Positions 25,196-33,972 are shown, numbered from the stretch's first letter. The stretch: 64,000 nucleotides of DNA from Olsenella sp. SW781 (GCF_012027725.1 NZ_SJOU01000011.1:1-64000); one strand, 5' to 3'. The notes: generated by a model from the letters alone, not told the origin. Translations and numbers: made by a program.

Positions 25196-25756
25196 ATGAA
25201 GAGAAGCCTGGGCAACGCGGGCGAGCTGTTCCCGCAGTCGGTGTTCATCATCGCGAGCTACGACGAGGACAGCGTGCCCAACGCCATGAACGCCGCGTGG
25301 GCGGGCGAGTGCAGCCGCCACGAGGTCTGCTTCAACATCGGCGACCACAAGACCACGGCCAACATCGTCAGGAAGGGCGCCTTCACCGTGGCTCCGGCCG
25401 ACGCCGCCAACGTGGTCACGGCCGACTACTTCGGCATCGCCACGGGAAAGCGCGTCAACAAGGCCGAGAAGAGCGGGTTCACGTTCACCAAGTCCGAGCA
25501 TGTGGACGCGCCGGTGATCGAGGAGTACCCGCTCACCATGGAGTGCGAGGTCACCGCGATCGACGGCGATGAGCACGGCGCGCGCATCGTGGGCAAGATC
25601 GTGAACGTGCTCGTGGACGAGGACATCCTCGACGCCGACGGCAAGGTCGACTTCTCCGCGTGGCGCCCGCTCGTCTACGACGCCTCCCACATGACCTACC
25701 GCGTGGTGGGCGAGGAGGTCGGCGGCGCCTGGAACGTGGGCAAGCCGCTCGTGTAG
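25196..25756 (+). CDS. Flavin reductase-like FMN-binding protein
   Basis: 186 aa. FMN-binding split barrel: the start FPQSVFIIASYDEDSVPNAM, the AAWAGECS segment, NIVRKGAFTVA, and DYFGIATGKR. Members use NAD(P)H to reduce FMN or act as flavoredoxins in anaerobes. It is controlled in all likelihood by the HxlR regulator encoded 100 bp upstream. GAAAGGAG precedes the ATG. Confidence 0.85.
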   Translation: MKRSLGNAGELFPQSVFIIASYDEDSVPNAMNAAWAGECSRHEVCFNIGDHKTTANIVRKGAFTVAPADAANVVTADYFGIATGKRVNKAEKSGFTFTKSEHVDAPVIEEYPLTMECEVTAIDGDEHGARIVGKIVNVLVDEDILDADGKVDFSAWRPLVYDASHMTYRVVGEEVGGAWNVGKPLV

Positions 25757-25839
25757 CCGCGCGGCGAACAAGCCCGCCTCAGCGCGACCGGTGAGCCCTG
25801 GCCGAGAAGCCCCTTCTCACCATGCGGGCGGAAGGGCGC

Positions 25840-26835
25840 CTAGTACCAGTCGTGCTTCTCACCGCGGTCGAGCGCGTCGATGCGGCCCATCTCCTCGCCC
25901 GTCAGGCTGAAGTGGTAGAGCTCGTCGTTCTCGCGGATGTGGTCGGGGTTGCTGGAGCCGGGTATCACCACGACGCCCTTCTGCAGGTTCCAGCGGAGGA
26001 TGGCCTGCGCCGGGGGCACGCCGTGCGCCGCCGCGACCTCCGCGATCACGGGGTCCCCGAGGAGCTCCGCGGTGTGGCCGCGGCCGCCGAGCGGGTACCA
26101 GCCCTGCACCACGATCCCCCGCTCCTGGATGAAGGGAATCACGTCGTTCTCCTGGTAGTAGGGGTGAATCTCGTTCTGCACGAGCGCGGGGGGCGTCTCC
26201 ACCCACGGGAGGAAGTCGGTCAGCTCCTCCACGTACCAGTTGGACAGGCCGACCGAGCGGATGGCGCCCGCGTCCACGAACCGCTCCATGGCCTGGTAGG
26301 CCAAGACGTCGTTGCGGTCGGGGTGGTGCAGGAGCATGAGGTCCACGTAGCCGATGTCCAGCCGGTCGATGCACGCCTGGATGGCGGGCTCGGGGTCTGC
26401 CATCTCGGAGCCGGGGTAGATTTTGGTGGTGACGAACAGCTCCTCGCGCGTGACCACGCCCTCGTCGATGGCCGCGCGGACGGCCTGGCCCACCTCCTCC
26501 TCGTTGCCGTAGGCCGAAGCGGTGTCGAAGAGCCGCACGCCGGCGTCGATGGCCGCGCGCACCGAGGAGACGCACTCCTCGCCGTGCAGGCTGTAGGTGC
26601 CGAGGCCGTTCAGCGGCAGCGCGTAGCCGCTGTTGAGCATGACCGTCCTGGTGTCGAAGTTGAAGACGCCCACGTCGGAGCCTCCTTGCGTCGTAGGTGT
26701 GGTCGTGGCCGCGTCCGTCCCGGCGTCAGGCTGGAAGGGCACGGGCTCCGCGTCCGCGGCGTCGCGGCCGCACGCGGCGAGAAGAACGGGAAGCGATGCC
26801 GCCATGGCGAGAAACTGCGCACGGCTTATGTTCAT
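25840..26835 (-). CDS. Aldo/keto reductase lipoprotein
   Basis: 331 aa. An N-terminal signal ends with a lipobox LLAAC (Cys22), so this AKR is exported and lipid-anchored, which is unusual because these enzymes need NADPH. The TIM barrel holds Asp in LFDTASAYGNE, the catalytic Tyr, Lys in FVTTKIYPG and His in LMLLHHP. The C-terminal cofactor motif is VIPGSSNPDHIREN. Likely in an operon with the downstream-facing hydrolase gene at 26908. The LysR gene further right reads in the opposite direction and could be the regulator. Confidence 0.85.
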   Translation of the reverse strand: MNISRAQFLAMAASLPVLLAACGRDAADAEPVPFQPDAGTDAATTTPTTQGGSDVGVFNFDTRTVMLNSGYALPLNGLGTYSLHGEECVSSVRAAIDAGVRLFDTASAYGNEEEVGQAVRAAIDEGVVTREELFVTTKIYPGSEMADPEPAIQACIDRLDIGYVDLMLLHHPDRNDVLAYQAMERFVDAGAIRSVGLSNWYVEELTDFLPWVETPPALVQNEIHPYYQENDVIPFIQERGIVVQGWYPLGGRGHTAELLGDPVIAEVAAAHGVPPAQAILRWNLQKGVVVIPGSSNPDHIRENDELYHFSLTGEEMGRIDALDRGEKHDWY

Positions 26836-26907
26836 GTTGGGTGCACCTCTTCCGTCGTGAGGGGCGGACGCAGCGGGACCCGCGCGCGGCGGGCCCCGCC
26901 ACGGCCT

Positions 26908-27921
26908 TTAGGCCAGGTACTGGGCGAAGAAGCCCTCCAGCTTGTCCCAGGGGATGGCGCCCTTCTCGCCCCCGTCGTAGAGGTCGGTGTGCGTGGCGCC
27001 GGGGATGACGAGCAGCTCCTTGTTCTCCGGCACGGGGTTGCCCTCCATCAGGTGCTCGAAGGCCTCCTTGCCGAAGTAGAAGGAGTGCGCGGCGTCGCCG
27101 TGCATGACGAGGGCCGCGGAGCGAATCTCGTTTGAATAGCGCAGGATGGGCTGGTTCATGAAGGACATGCAGCCAATCACGTTCCAGCCGCCGTTGGAGT
27201 TCAGCGAGCGCTCGTGGTAGCCGCGCGGCGTCTTGTAGTAGTCGAAGTAGTCCCTCACGTAGAAGGGGGCGTCCTCCGGCAGCGGGTCCACCACGCCGCC
27301 GCCGAGCGCGTAGGTGCCCGCCTCATAGTCCGCGAGGCGCTGGGCGTTCAGGGCGACGCGCTTGGCGTGGCGGGCCTCCTCCGAGTCCTCGGCGTCGAAG
27401 TAGCCGTTGGCGTTCACGCGCGTCATGTCGTACATGGTGGAGGCGACGGTCGCCCTCACGCGCGTGTCGAGGGCCGCCGCGTTGAGCGCCAGGCCGCCCC
27501 AGCCGCAGATGCCCAGGATGCCGATGCGCTCGGCGTCGACGTCCTCGCGGCAGGAGAGGTAGTCCACCGCCGCCTGGAAGTCCTCGGTGTTGATGTCCGG
27601 CGAGGCCATGTAGCGTGGCTCGCCCGAGCTCTCCCCCGTGAAGCTGGGGTCGAAGGCGATGGTCAAGAAGCCGCGCTCGGCCAGCGTCTGGGCGTAGAGG
27701 CCCGCGCACTGCTCCTTCACCGCGCCGAACGGTCCGCACAGCGCGATTGCGGGAAGCGTTCCGTCCTCGCCGGCGCGCGAACGGTCGCGCGGCACGTAGA
27801 CGTCCGCCGCCAGCATGAAGCCGTAGCGGGTGCGAAACTCCGTCTTGCCGTGCTCGACCCTGTCGCTTGCCGGGAACGTCTTGTCCCACTCGCTCGTCAT
27901 GCTCAGCGTCTGCTCTGCCAT
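26908..27921 (-). CDS. Alpha/beta hydrolase with Cys nucleophile
   Basis: 337 aa. An alpha/beta hydrolase of the dienelactone-hydrolase-like group common next to AKR genes. The elbow GILGICGWGG has Cys in place of Ser (about residue 150). The acid and His are probably in VMHGDAAHS and PGATHTDLYD near the end. The segment STMYDMTRV is characteristic of this subgroup. GGAAAGGGG precedes the ATG. The physiological substrate is not known. Confidence 0.82.
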   Translation of the reverse strand: MAEQTLSMTSEWDKTFPASDRVEHGKTEFRTRYGFMLAADVYVPRDRSRAGEDGTLPAIALCGPFGAVKEQCAGLYAQTLAERGFLTIAFDPSFTGESSGEPRYMASPDINTEDFQAAVDYLSCREDVDAERIGILGICGWGGLALNAAALDTRVRATVASTMYDMTRVNANGYFDAEDSEEARHAKRVALNAQRLADYEAGTYALGGGVVDPLPEDAPFYVRDYFDYYKTPRGYHERSLNSNGGWNVIGCMSFMNQPILRYSNEIRSAALVMHGDAAHSFYFGKEAFEHLMEGNPVPENKELLVIPGATHTDLYDGGEKGAIPWDKLEGFFAQYLA

Positions 27922-27945
27922 GGTGTTGCCCCTTTCCTTGAGCGC

Positions 27946-28158
27946 CTACGTCCGTTCTTCCTCCATGCGTCTGATCAGGTAGTCGAGGCAGTCGACGCGC
28001 GCCTGGCTCTCGTGAAGGGCGTCCATCAGGTCGCATCGGTGCCTCCGGAGCGCCCTGACCGCGTCGTCGACCCGACGGCTCTCGCAGAGCCGGCGGACCG
28101 CCTCCGACGTCCCCTCATCGCACCCCGCGTCCCTGAGCGTCTGCGCCAGATCGTCCAT
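27946..28158 (-). CDS. Small conserved cysteine-containing protein
   Basis: 70 aa, helical, with Cys residues at GCDE, LCES, RHRCDLMD and VDCLDYL. I remember similar 65-75 aa proteins next to LysR/AKR/hydrolase sets in Coriobacteriia and Clostridia, but their role is unknown. ATG chosen because GGGAGGTGAG lies upstream. It is the first gene of the minus-strand unit. Confidence 0.6.
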   Translation of the reverse strand: MDDLAQTLRDAGCDEGTSEAVRRLCESRRVDDAVRALRRHRCDLMDALHESQARVDCLDYLIRRMEEERT

Positions 28159-28271
28159 GTTGCCTCTCACCTCCCTGTCCGACTTCGTTATACGTCGGCC
28201 GAGAGGGGCGCGCTAATGGCTATTCTGTATATCGTGATATGAAGAAACGGAATGTCATGATCGGGAGTCTC

Positions 28272-29168
28272 ATGGAGCTGAGAACGATGCGCTACTTCCT
28301 GGCCGTCGCGCGCGAGGAGAACATGACCCGCGCCGCCGAGCAGCTCCACGTGACCCAGCCCACCCTCTCCAAGGCGCTCAAATCCCTCGAGGAGGAGCTC
28401 GGCAAGAAGCTGTTCGTCCGCCGCAGCTTCTCGATCCGCCTCACCGAGGAGGGCATGCTGCTGCGAAAGCGCGCCGAGGACCTCGTGGGCATGGCCGATA
28501 AGATCACCGAGGAGTTCCACGGGCTCGACGAGGTGCTCGGCGGCGACATCTACCTGGGGCTCGCGGAGTCTTATCAGATTCGCCGCCTGGCCGCGGTCAT
28601 CAAGTCGCTCAAGGCCCTGTACCCCAACCTGCGCTACCACATCACGAGCGGCGACACCGAGCAGGTGACCGAGAAGCTCGACCGCGGCGTCATCGACTTC
28701 GCCGTGCTCGCCCAGGAGCCGGACGCCGCCAAGTACCACGCCCTGCCGCTCCCCGAGCCGGACGTGTGGGGCCTGGTCGTGCCCGCCGGCCACCCGCTGG
28801 CGTCGAGGGACGCCGTCACCTTCGACGACCTCGTGGGCCTGCCGCTGTTCTGCTCGGAGCAGGGCTGGGACGACGACATCGCGCGCTGGTGCGGCGAGGG
28901 CCGCGACCGACTGCGCCTGGAGGGGTCCTTCCGCCTGTCCTACAACGGGTCGCTCTTCGTGAGGGAGGGCCTCGGCTGCCTGCTCACCTTCGACCACCTC
29001 GTGGACACGAGCCCCGGAAGCGGGCTGGTCTTCCTGCCCCTCGCGCCGCGGCTGGAGACGCGGATCCAGCTCATCTGGAGGCGCTACCAGGTGTTCAGTC
29101 CTATCGCCGAGCGGTTTTTGGAGGCGGCGCGCGAGGCGTTCTCGGGCAACGACGACCGGACCCGGTAG
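28272..29168 (+). CDS. LysR family regulator
   Basis: 298 aa. N-terminal winged helix (MRYFLAVAREENMTRAAEQL, then VTQPTLSKALKSLEEELG) and a C-terminal type-2 periplasmic-binding-like effector domain (about 90-290). I chose the ATG at 28272, preceded by CGGGAGT, because family members start MELRxxRYF; an upstream ATG at 28239 would add 11 residues. Divergent from the small protein, hydrolase and AKR genes, which are its likely targets. Confidence 0.9.
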   Translation: MELRTMRYFLAVAREENMTRAAEQLHVTQPTLSKALKSLEEELGKKLFVRRSFSIRLTEEGMLLRKRAEDLVGMADKITEEFHGLDEVLGGDIYLGLAESYQIRRLAAVIKSLKALYPNLRYHITSGDTEQVTEKLDRGVIDFAVLAQEPDAAKYHALPLPEPDVWGLVVPAGHPLASRDAVTFDDLVGLPLFCSEQGWDDDIARWCGEGRDRLRLEGSFRLSYNGSLFVREGLGCLLTFDHLVDTSPGSGLVFLPLAPRLETRIQLIWRRYQVFSPIAERFLEAAREAFSGNDDRTR

Positions 29169-29187
29169 GGCTCGCCGCCCGGGCTCA

Positions 29188-29535
29188 GCGCCCCCGAGCG
29201 TCGGCGAGCACGCGGGCGATGTCGGCCACGATGACCATGCCGCGGTCGGCGATCTGCGCGGGCAGCAGGTCGTGGCGGTCGTTCACCGCCACGTAGCACG
29301 CGTGCGGAAGCGCGGGATGAGCTCGGTGGGGACGCGCGTGCCCGCGCCCTGCGCCTCGACCATCTGGCGCACGGGCTCCACGGCATCCCACGTGTCGTCC
29401 GTGCAGCAGCGCGCGCACTGGAAGAAGCAGTGGTCGCCCCGTATCTGGGCGACCTTCTCCTCCGGGTAGAGCTTCACGAACTGCGTGTCCTGGTTGGTGG
29501 TCACCACGAAGAAGTCCTTGCCCGCGATGAGCGCG
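29188..29535 (-). pseudogene. Decayed Sir2-like fragment, copy 2
   Basis: The minus strand reads TTNQDTQFVKLYPEEKVAQ, then FFQCARCCTDDTWDAVEPV and VPTELIPRF, the Sir2 class M core including the first zinc Cys pair. The frame then changes and enters the VAVNDRHDLLPAQIADRG tail also seen in copy 1. It lacks the N-terminal Rossmann part and the second zinc pair. At its right end it is fused to an Rrf2-like remnant on the other strand. Confidence 0.58.
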
Positions 29536-29539
29536 TCGA

Positions 29540-29753
29540 GGTCGAGGTCTCGAGCGCGGCCATCGCCAAGAGCCTCGCCACAAACCCCTCCTCGGTGCGC
29601 CAGCTCATGGGACGTCTGCGCCGAGCCGGGCTCATCACGTCAGTGACCGGACGCGCTCGCCCCGAGCTCGCGCGTGCCGCAGAAGATGTAATGGCCTCTG
29701 TTACGCTGGAGCGGATCATTGCTCAATATCGTGAGCGGGTCGATGCTCTCTAA
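29540..29753 (+). pseudogene. Rrf2-like regulator remnant
   Basis: The frame reads SSAAIAKSLATNPSSVRQLM then GRLRRAGLITS, the second half of the winged helix of Rrf2 regulators, ending RERVDAL. The first about 30 residues of the family and the cluster-binding region are absent; the left side is occupied by the Sir2 fragment. It ends 9 bp before the DUF2200 gene. Confidence 0.55.
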
Positions 29754-29762
29754 GGAGGCTCC

Positions 29763-30113
29763 ATGGCGCGCAAGTCGATCGCGGAGATGTCGTTCTCGCA
29801 GGTATATCCCCTGCTCGTGCAGAAGGCCGAGCGCAAGGGGCGTACGCGCGCGGAGGTCGACGCCGCGTGCTGCTGGCTCACCGGCTACGATGAGGCCGGC
29901 CTCGCCCGGCAGCTGGAGCGCGGCGTCACCTACCGGGAGCTCTTTGACGAGGCGCCGGCACTGAACCCCAACCGCGTGCTCATTACCGGCAAGGTCTGCG
30001 GCGTGGACGTGGCCGCGATCGAGGACCCGGTGGAGAGATGCGCCCGCTACCTGGACAAGCTGGTCGACGAGCTCGCCCGCGGCAAGGCGCTGGAGAAGGT
30101 GCTGCGGAGCTAG
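29763..30113 (+). CDS. DUF2200 family protein
   Basis: 116 aa, a complete member of DUF2200 (MARKSIAEMSFSQVYPLLVQ, CCWLTGYDEAGLARQL, INGKVCGVRVE-like ITGKVCGVDVAAIEDP, MRYLDKLVDELAKGK-like end). Function unknown; soluble. AAGGAGG precedes the ATG. It converges on thiD with an 18-bp gap. Confidence 0.85.
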   Translation: MARKSIAEMSFSQVYPLLVQKAERKGRTRAEVDAACCWLTGYDEAGLARQLERGVTYRELFDEAPALNPNRVLITGKVCGVDVAAIEDPVERCARYLDKLVDELARGKALEKVLRS

Positions 30114-30131
30114 CGCCGAGCGGTTCGCGCG

Positions 30132-30962
30132 TTATTTCGCGCGATGGCGCCACATGTGGTCCACGGGACCGGAGCCGCGTCCCAAATCCAGACCGGAGGA
30201 AAGCGCGCCGGTGAGGTAGTCCTTCGCACGCGACACTGCCTCGGGCAGCGCGAGACCTTCCGCCAGGCCGCAGGCGATGGCGCTCGAGAGCGTGCAGCCC
30301 GTGCCATGGGTGTTCCCGGTCTCCACGCGCGGGGCGCGCAGCCACGTCACGCGCGGGACGCCCTCGTCATCGACGGCCGACTCCACCAGCGCGTCGTTGG
30401 CGTCCGCAACACCGTGCCCGCCCTTGACGAGCACGGCGCAGCCCAGGCGCTCGGCAAGCGCGAGCGCGGCCGTCTCCTGCTCGTCCTCGTTTCGCACCGG
30501 CTCGCCGAGCAGCGCCTCCGCCTCGGGGATGTTGGGCGTGACCACGCGCGCAAGCGGCAGCAGGCGCCCCACGAGCGCCCCCGCCGCGCCGTCGTCTATG
30601 AGGCGCGCGCCCGAGGTGGCCACCATCACCGGGTCCACGACCACGTTCTCGGCGCCCCAGTGCCCGAGCCGCTCGGCTATGGTCTCGACGATCGCCGCGG
30701 AGGACACCATGCCCACCTTGACCGCGGCGGGTGGGATGTCCTCGAAGACGGCGTCGATCTGCTCGGCCACCATCTGGGGCGTGGCCTCAATGACGTCGCA
30801 CACGCCACAGGTGTTCTGCGCCGTGAGCGCGGTTATCGCGGTCTCGGCAAAGAGCCCGTGCGCGGAGATGGTCTTGATGTCCGCCTGGATGCCCGCGCCG
30901 CCGCTCGAGTCCGAGCCGGCAATCGCGAGCACCGCGGGAACGCTCCAGCTCCTCGTGTCCAT
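30132..30962 (-). CDS. thiD: HMP/HMP-phosphate kinase ThiD
   Basis: 276 aa, normal length. The ribokinase-fold N-terminus AIAGSDSSGGAGIQADIKT, the VVDPVMVATSGARL segment and the anion hole/catalytic motif THGTGCTLSSAIACGLA are intact. It phosphorylates hydroxymethylpyrimidine twice. I start at the ATG at 30962 just before the conserved beta strand. Last gene of the thiC-thiM-thiE-thiD operon; HMP phosphate comes from ThiC. Confidence 0.95.
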   Translation of the reverse strand: MDTRSWSVPAVLAIAGSDSSGGAGIQADIKTISAHGLFAETAITALTAQNTCGVCDVIEATPQMVAEQIDAVFEDIPPAAVKVGMVSSAAIVETIAERLGHWGAENVVVDPVMVATSGARLIDDGAAGALVGRLLPLARVVTPNIPEAEALLGEPVRNEDEQETAALALAERLGCAVLVKGGHGVADANDALVESAVDDEGVPRVTWLRAPRVETGNTHGTGCTLSSAIACGLAEGLALPEAVSRAKDYLTGALSSGLDLGRGSGPVDHMWRHRAK

Positions 30963-30970
30963 GAGACCCC

Positions 30971-31657
30971 CTATCTCGACCCCACGGCAGCCTCGGCAAG
31001 GCGGCGCAGCTCGCGCGTCGCGGCCTCGATGTCCTCGGCGGCAAAGATCGCCGAGACCACCGCCGCCCCGTCGACGCCCGTCCCCGCGAGCGAGCCCATC
31101 GTGCGCGCGTTGATGCCGCCGATGGCCGCCACCGGGATGTCCACGGCGGCGCAGATGCGCGCGAGCTCCTCGAAGGTCACGTCGACGGCGTCGGGCTTGG
31201 TGGGGGTCCCGTACATCGCCCCCACGCCCAGGTAGTCGGCACCGGCCGCCTGCGCGGCGAGCGCCTCCTCCACCGTCTGCGCCGAGACGCCCACGATCGC
31301 CTCGGGTCCCAGCACCGAGCGGGCCTCGGCACAGGCCGTGTCCGACTGGCCCACGTGAACGCCGTCCGCGCCGGAGCGGCGCGCGGCCTCCACGTCGTCG
31401 TCGATCACGAAGGGCACGCCCGCGGCGCGGCAGACGGGGATGATCTCCGCCGCCTCCGCCACGATCTCCTCCGTCGTGAGGTCCTTCTCGCGCAGCTGGA
31501 CGAAGGTGGCGCCGCCGGCGATGGCCTCCCTCACGCATCCGGCGAGCGTCCGACCGTCGAGCCAGGCCCTGTCCGTCACCGCATAGAGCAGCATGCCCCG
31601 GCGGATGGCCTCGGGCGAGAAGGACCCGCGGGCCGTCGGCACGCCCGCGCCGCTCAC
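30971..31657 (-). CDS. thiE: Thiamine phosphate synthase ThiE
   Basis: 228 aa. TIM barrel with LLYAVTDR, GGATFVQLREKDL (pyrophosphate binding), FVIDDDVEAARRSGADGVHVGQSD, and the C-terminal VAAIGGINARTM. It joins HMP-PP and hydroxyethylthiazole phosphate. The start overlaps the thiM stop by 4 bp (ATGA). REKDL is encoded by a copy of the dispersed motif (31481), and GSFSPE near the N-terminus by another (31617). Confidence 0.95.
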   Translation of the reverse strand: MSGAGVPTARGSFSPEAIRRGMLLYAVTDRAWLDGRTLAGCVREAIAGGATFVQLREKDLTTEEIVAEAAEIIPVCRAAGVPFVIDDDVEAARRSGADGVHVGQSDTACAEARSVLGPEAIVGVSAQTVEEALAAQAAGADYLGVGAMYGTPTKPDAVDVTFEELARICAAVDIPVAAIGGINARTMGSLAGTGVDGAAVVSAIFAAEDIEAATRELRRLAEAAVGSR

Positions 31658-32487
31658 AGCTCCTCCACGCGCGCGCCGGCCGCAAGCTGCTCGGCCGTAA
31701 GGTTGTAGGCCGCGTCGATGAGGTAGGTGCGGAAGCTCGCGTTGCCGTCGAGCGGCCCCATGCGACCCGCCGCGACCTCGCCCGCGAGGCCCCAGCCGGC
31801 GACGGCGGCCACGGTCGCCTCAAGCGCGCGGCCGGGGTTCGCCACCGCGTACGCGGCGACGATGGTGTCGAGCATGCAACCGGTCCCGGTGATCTTTCCC
31901 ATCATGGGCACGCCGTTGCGGATGGCGTAGGCGCGATCCGCCGAGGCCACCACGTCGATGGCGCCCGTGATGGCCACGACGCAGCCGAGCCGCCCGGCGA
32001 GCTCGCGCGCGAAGGCGGCGCTCGACGCGAGGTTCTTCTCGCCCACCGCGTCGTCCGGGTTCACGTCCACGCCGCGGGTCGCGGCGGCCGCCCCGGCAAC
32101 GGTCTTGACCTCGCTCATGTTGCCGCGCACCACGGTGACGGGCAGCTCGTCGACAAGCGCGGCAGCCGTGTTGGTGCGAAGCGCGCTCGCGCCGGCGCCC
32201 ACGGGGTCGAGCACAATCGGGTGGCCGAGCTCGCCGGCGATCCTGCCGGCGGCGCGCATGGTCCCGATGGTGCGGGCGTTGAGCGTGCCGATGTTCAGCA
32301 CGAGGCCGCCGCAGATGCGGGTGATCTCCGGGGCGTCGTCGACGTCGTCGGCCATGATGGGGCTGCCCCCGCAGGCGAGAAGCGCGTTGGCGCAGTCGTT
32401 GACGGTGACGTAGTTGGTGATGCAGTGCACGAGCGGCGTCGTGGAGCGGACGTTCTCGAGCGCGGTTCCGAGCAGGCTGCCATTCAT
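31654..32487 (-). CDS. thiM: Hydroxyethylthiazole kinase ThiM
   Basis: 277 aa. Motifs: LVHCITNYVTVNDCANALLACGG start, PIVLDPVGAGAS, VVRGNMSEV, and the catalytic GKITGTGCMLDTIVAAY. It phosphorylates salvaged thiazole. No thiG, thiS, thiH or thiO is in the operon, so the thiazole moiety is probably taken up. The loop GEKNLA is encoded by the dispersed motif (32032). Confidence 0.95.
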   Translation of the reverse strand: MNGSLLGTALENVRSTTPLVHCITNYVTVNDCANALLACGGSPIMADDVDDAPEITRICGGLVLNIGTLNARTIGTMRAAGRIAGELGHPIVLDPVGAGASALRTNTAAALVDELPVTVVRGNMSEVKTVAGAAAATRGVDVNPDDAVGEKNLASSAAFARELAGRLGCVVAITGAIDVVASADRAYAIRNGVPMMGKITGTGCMLDTIVAAYAVANPGRALEATVAAVAGWGLAGEVAAGRMGPLDGNASFRTYLIDAAYNLTAEQLAAGARVEEL

Positions 32488-32514
32488 TGCGGAGTCCTTT
32501 CGCGAGGTTGCTGG

Positions 32515-33876
32515 CTACTGTGCGTCGAGGTCGATCGTGGTGCCCTCGAAGACCTTGTTCACCGTGCGGACGGCGCACATCTTGCCGCACATGGTGCAGG
32601 TCCCCTCCGTCGAGGCGGGCGAGGCCTCGTGGCGCGCACGGGCCGTGTCCGGGTCGAGCGCGTAGTCCCACATCTCGCCCCAGGCCAGGCGCCGCCGGGC
32701 GTCGCCCATGCGGTCGTCCGCCTCGCGCGCGCCGGGCACGCCCTTGGCGATGTCCGCCGCGTGCGCGGCGATCCTGGTGGCGATAAGGCCGTCGAGCACG
32801 TCCTTTGCGTCGGGCAGGCAGAGGTGCTCGGCCGGCGTCACGTAGCAGAGGAAGTCCGCCCCGGCGCTCGCCGAGATGGCGCCGCCGATGGCCGCCGTGA
32901 TGTGGTCGTAGCCCACGCCCACGTCCGTCACGAGCGGGCCGAGCACGTAGTACGGCGCACCGTGGCAGAGGCGCTTCTCCATCGTCACGTTGGCGGCGAT
33001 CTCGTTGATGGCCATGTGGCCCGGGCCCTCGATCATGACCTGCACGCCCGCGTCCCAGGCGCGCCTCGTGAGCTTGCCGAGCTCGATCATCTCTGCGGTC
33101 TCGGCGGCGTCGTTGGCGTCGAAGAGGCAGCCCGGGCGGCACGAGTCGCCCAGCGAGATGGTCACGTCGTACTCATGGCAGATCTCGAGCACCTCGTCGT
33201 AGTGCTCGTAGAAGGGGTTCTCGTTGCCCGTGACCTCCATCCAGCCAAACAGCAGCGACCCGCCGCGGCTGACGATGTTCATGAGGCGCCCGGTCTCCTT
33301 GAAGGTCTCGATCACGCGACGGTTGATGCCGCAGTGGATGGTGAGGAAGTCCACGCCGTCCTCCGCGTGGGCGCGCACCGTGGCGAGGAGGTCCTCGGCG
33401 GTGAGCTCCACGAGCGGCTTCTCCATGTAGCCGATGGCGTCGTACATGGGGACGGTGCCCACCATGAGCGGCGTGCGCTCCACGAGCTGCTGGCGGAAGA
33501 AGCGGGTCTTGCCGGAGTTGGAGAGGTCCATGATGGCGTCCGCGCCGTACTTCTCGGCCGTGCCGACCTTCTCCCACTCCATGCCGGCGTCCGCCACGTC
33601 CCCGGAGATGCCGAGGTTGACGTTGACCTTGGTGGAGAGGCCCGCGCCCACGCCGCGCGGCACGAGGCCCTTCTCGAGATGGCAAACGTTGGCCGGGATG
33701 GCGATGTGCCCCGCCGCCACGCCCGCGCGGATGAACTCCGGGTCTCGGCGCTCCGCCTCCGCCACGGCTCGCATCTCGGGCGTGATCTGCCCGGCGAGGG
33801 CATAGTCGAGCTGCGTGACGAGGTTCTTCTCGCCGCGCGGTGCCTGTCCGCCCAATTTCTCTACAGCTGTGCTCAT
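32515..33876 (-). CDS. thiC: Phosphomethylpyrimidine synthase ThiC
   Basis: 453 aa, the shorter form seen in anaerobes. Radical SAM enzyme that rearranges AIR to HMP-P. The cluster Cys motif CxxCx4C is near the C-terminus (TCTMCGKMCAV). Core motifs: NLGISGDV, GADAIMDLSN, FLTIHCGINR, SRGGSLLFGWM and EGPGHMAINEI. The start is the ATG at 33876, directly after the TPP aptamer whose last helix covers GGAGGGA. The EKN near residue 14 is encoded by the dispersed motif (33823). Confidence 0.96.
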   Translation of the reverse strand: MSTAVEKLGGQAPRGEKNLVTQLDYALAGQITPEMRAVAEAERRDPEFIRAGVAAGHIAIPANVCHLEKGLVPRGVGAGLSTKVNVNLGISGDVADAGMEWEKVGTAEKYGADAIMDLSNSGKTRFFRQQLVERTPLMVGTVPMYDAIGYMEKPLVELTAEDLLATVRAHAEDGVDFLTIHCGINRRVIETFKETGRLMNIVSRGGSLLFGWMEVTGNENPFYEHYDEVLEICHEYDVTISLGDSCRPGCLFDANDAAETAEMIELGKLTRRAWDAGVQVMIEGPGHMAINEIAANVTMEKRLCHGAPYYVLGPLVTDVGVGYDHITAAIGGAISASAGADFLCYVTPAEHLCLPDAKDVLDGLIATRIAAHAADIAKGVPGAREADDRMGDARRRLAWGEMWDYALDPDTARARHEASPASTEGTCTMCGKMCAVRTVNKVFEGTTIDLDAQ

Positions 33877-33884
33877 GCGCAAGA

Positions 33885-33972
33885 CTCCCTCCGTTGGCAT
33901 TACCCATGTCAGGTTCCTCGGGTCGGGGCGGGCGCGCCCCCTCTCAGCCTGCCGTCCTGCAAGCTCCCCGCG
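33885..33972 (-). ncRNA. TPP riboswitch (THI element)
   Basis: On the minus strand the pyrimidine-sensing CTGAGAG (33947-33941) and the 3' block GAGGAACCTGACATGGGTAA followed by TGCCAACGGAGGGA are the conserved TPP aptamer parts. The GGAGGGA at the aptamer end is also the thiC ribosome binding site, so TPP binding should block translation. A TATACT -10 lies at 34018-34013. Confidence 0.95.
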
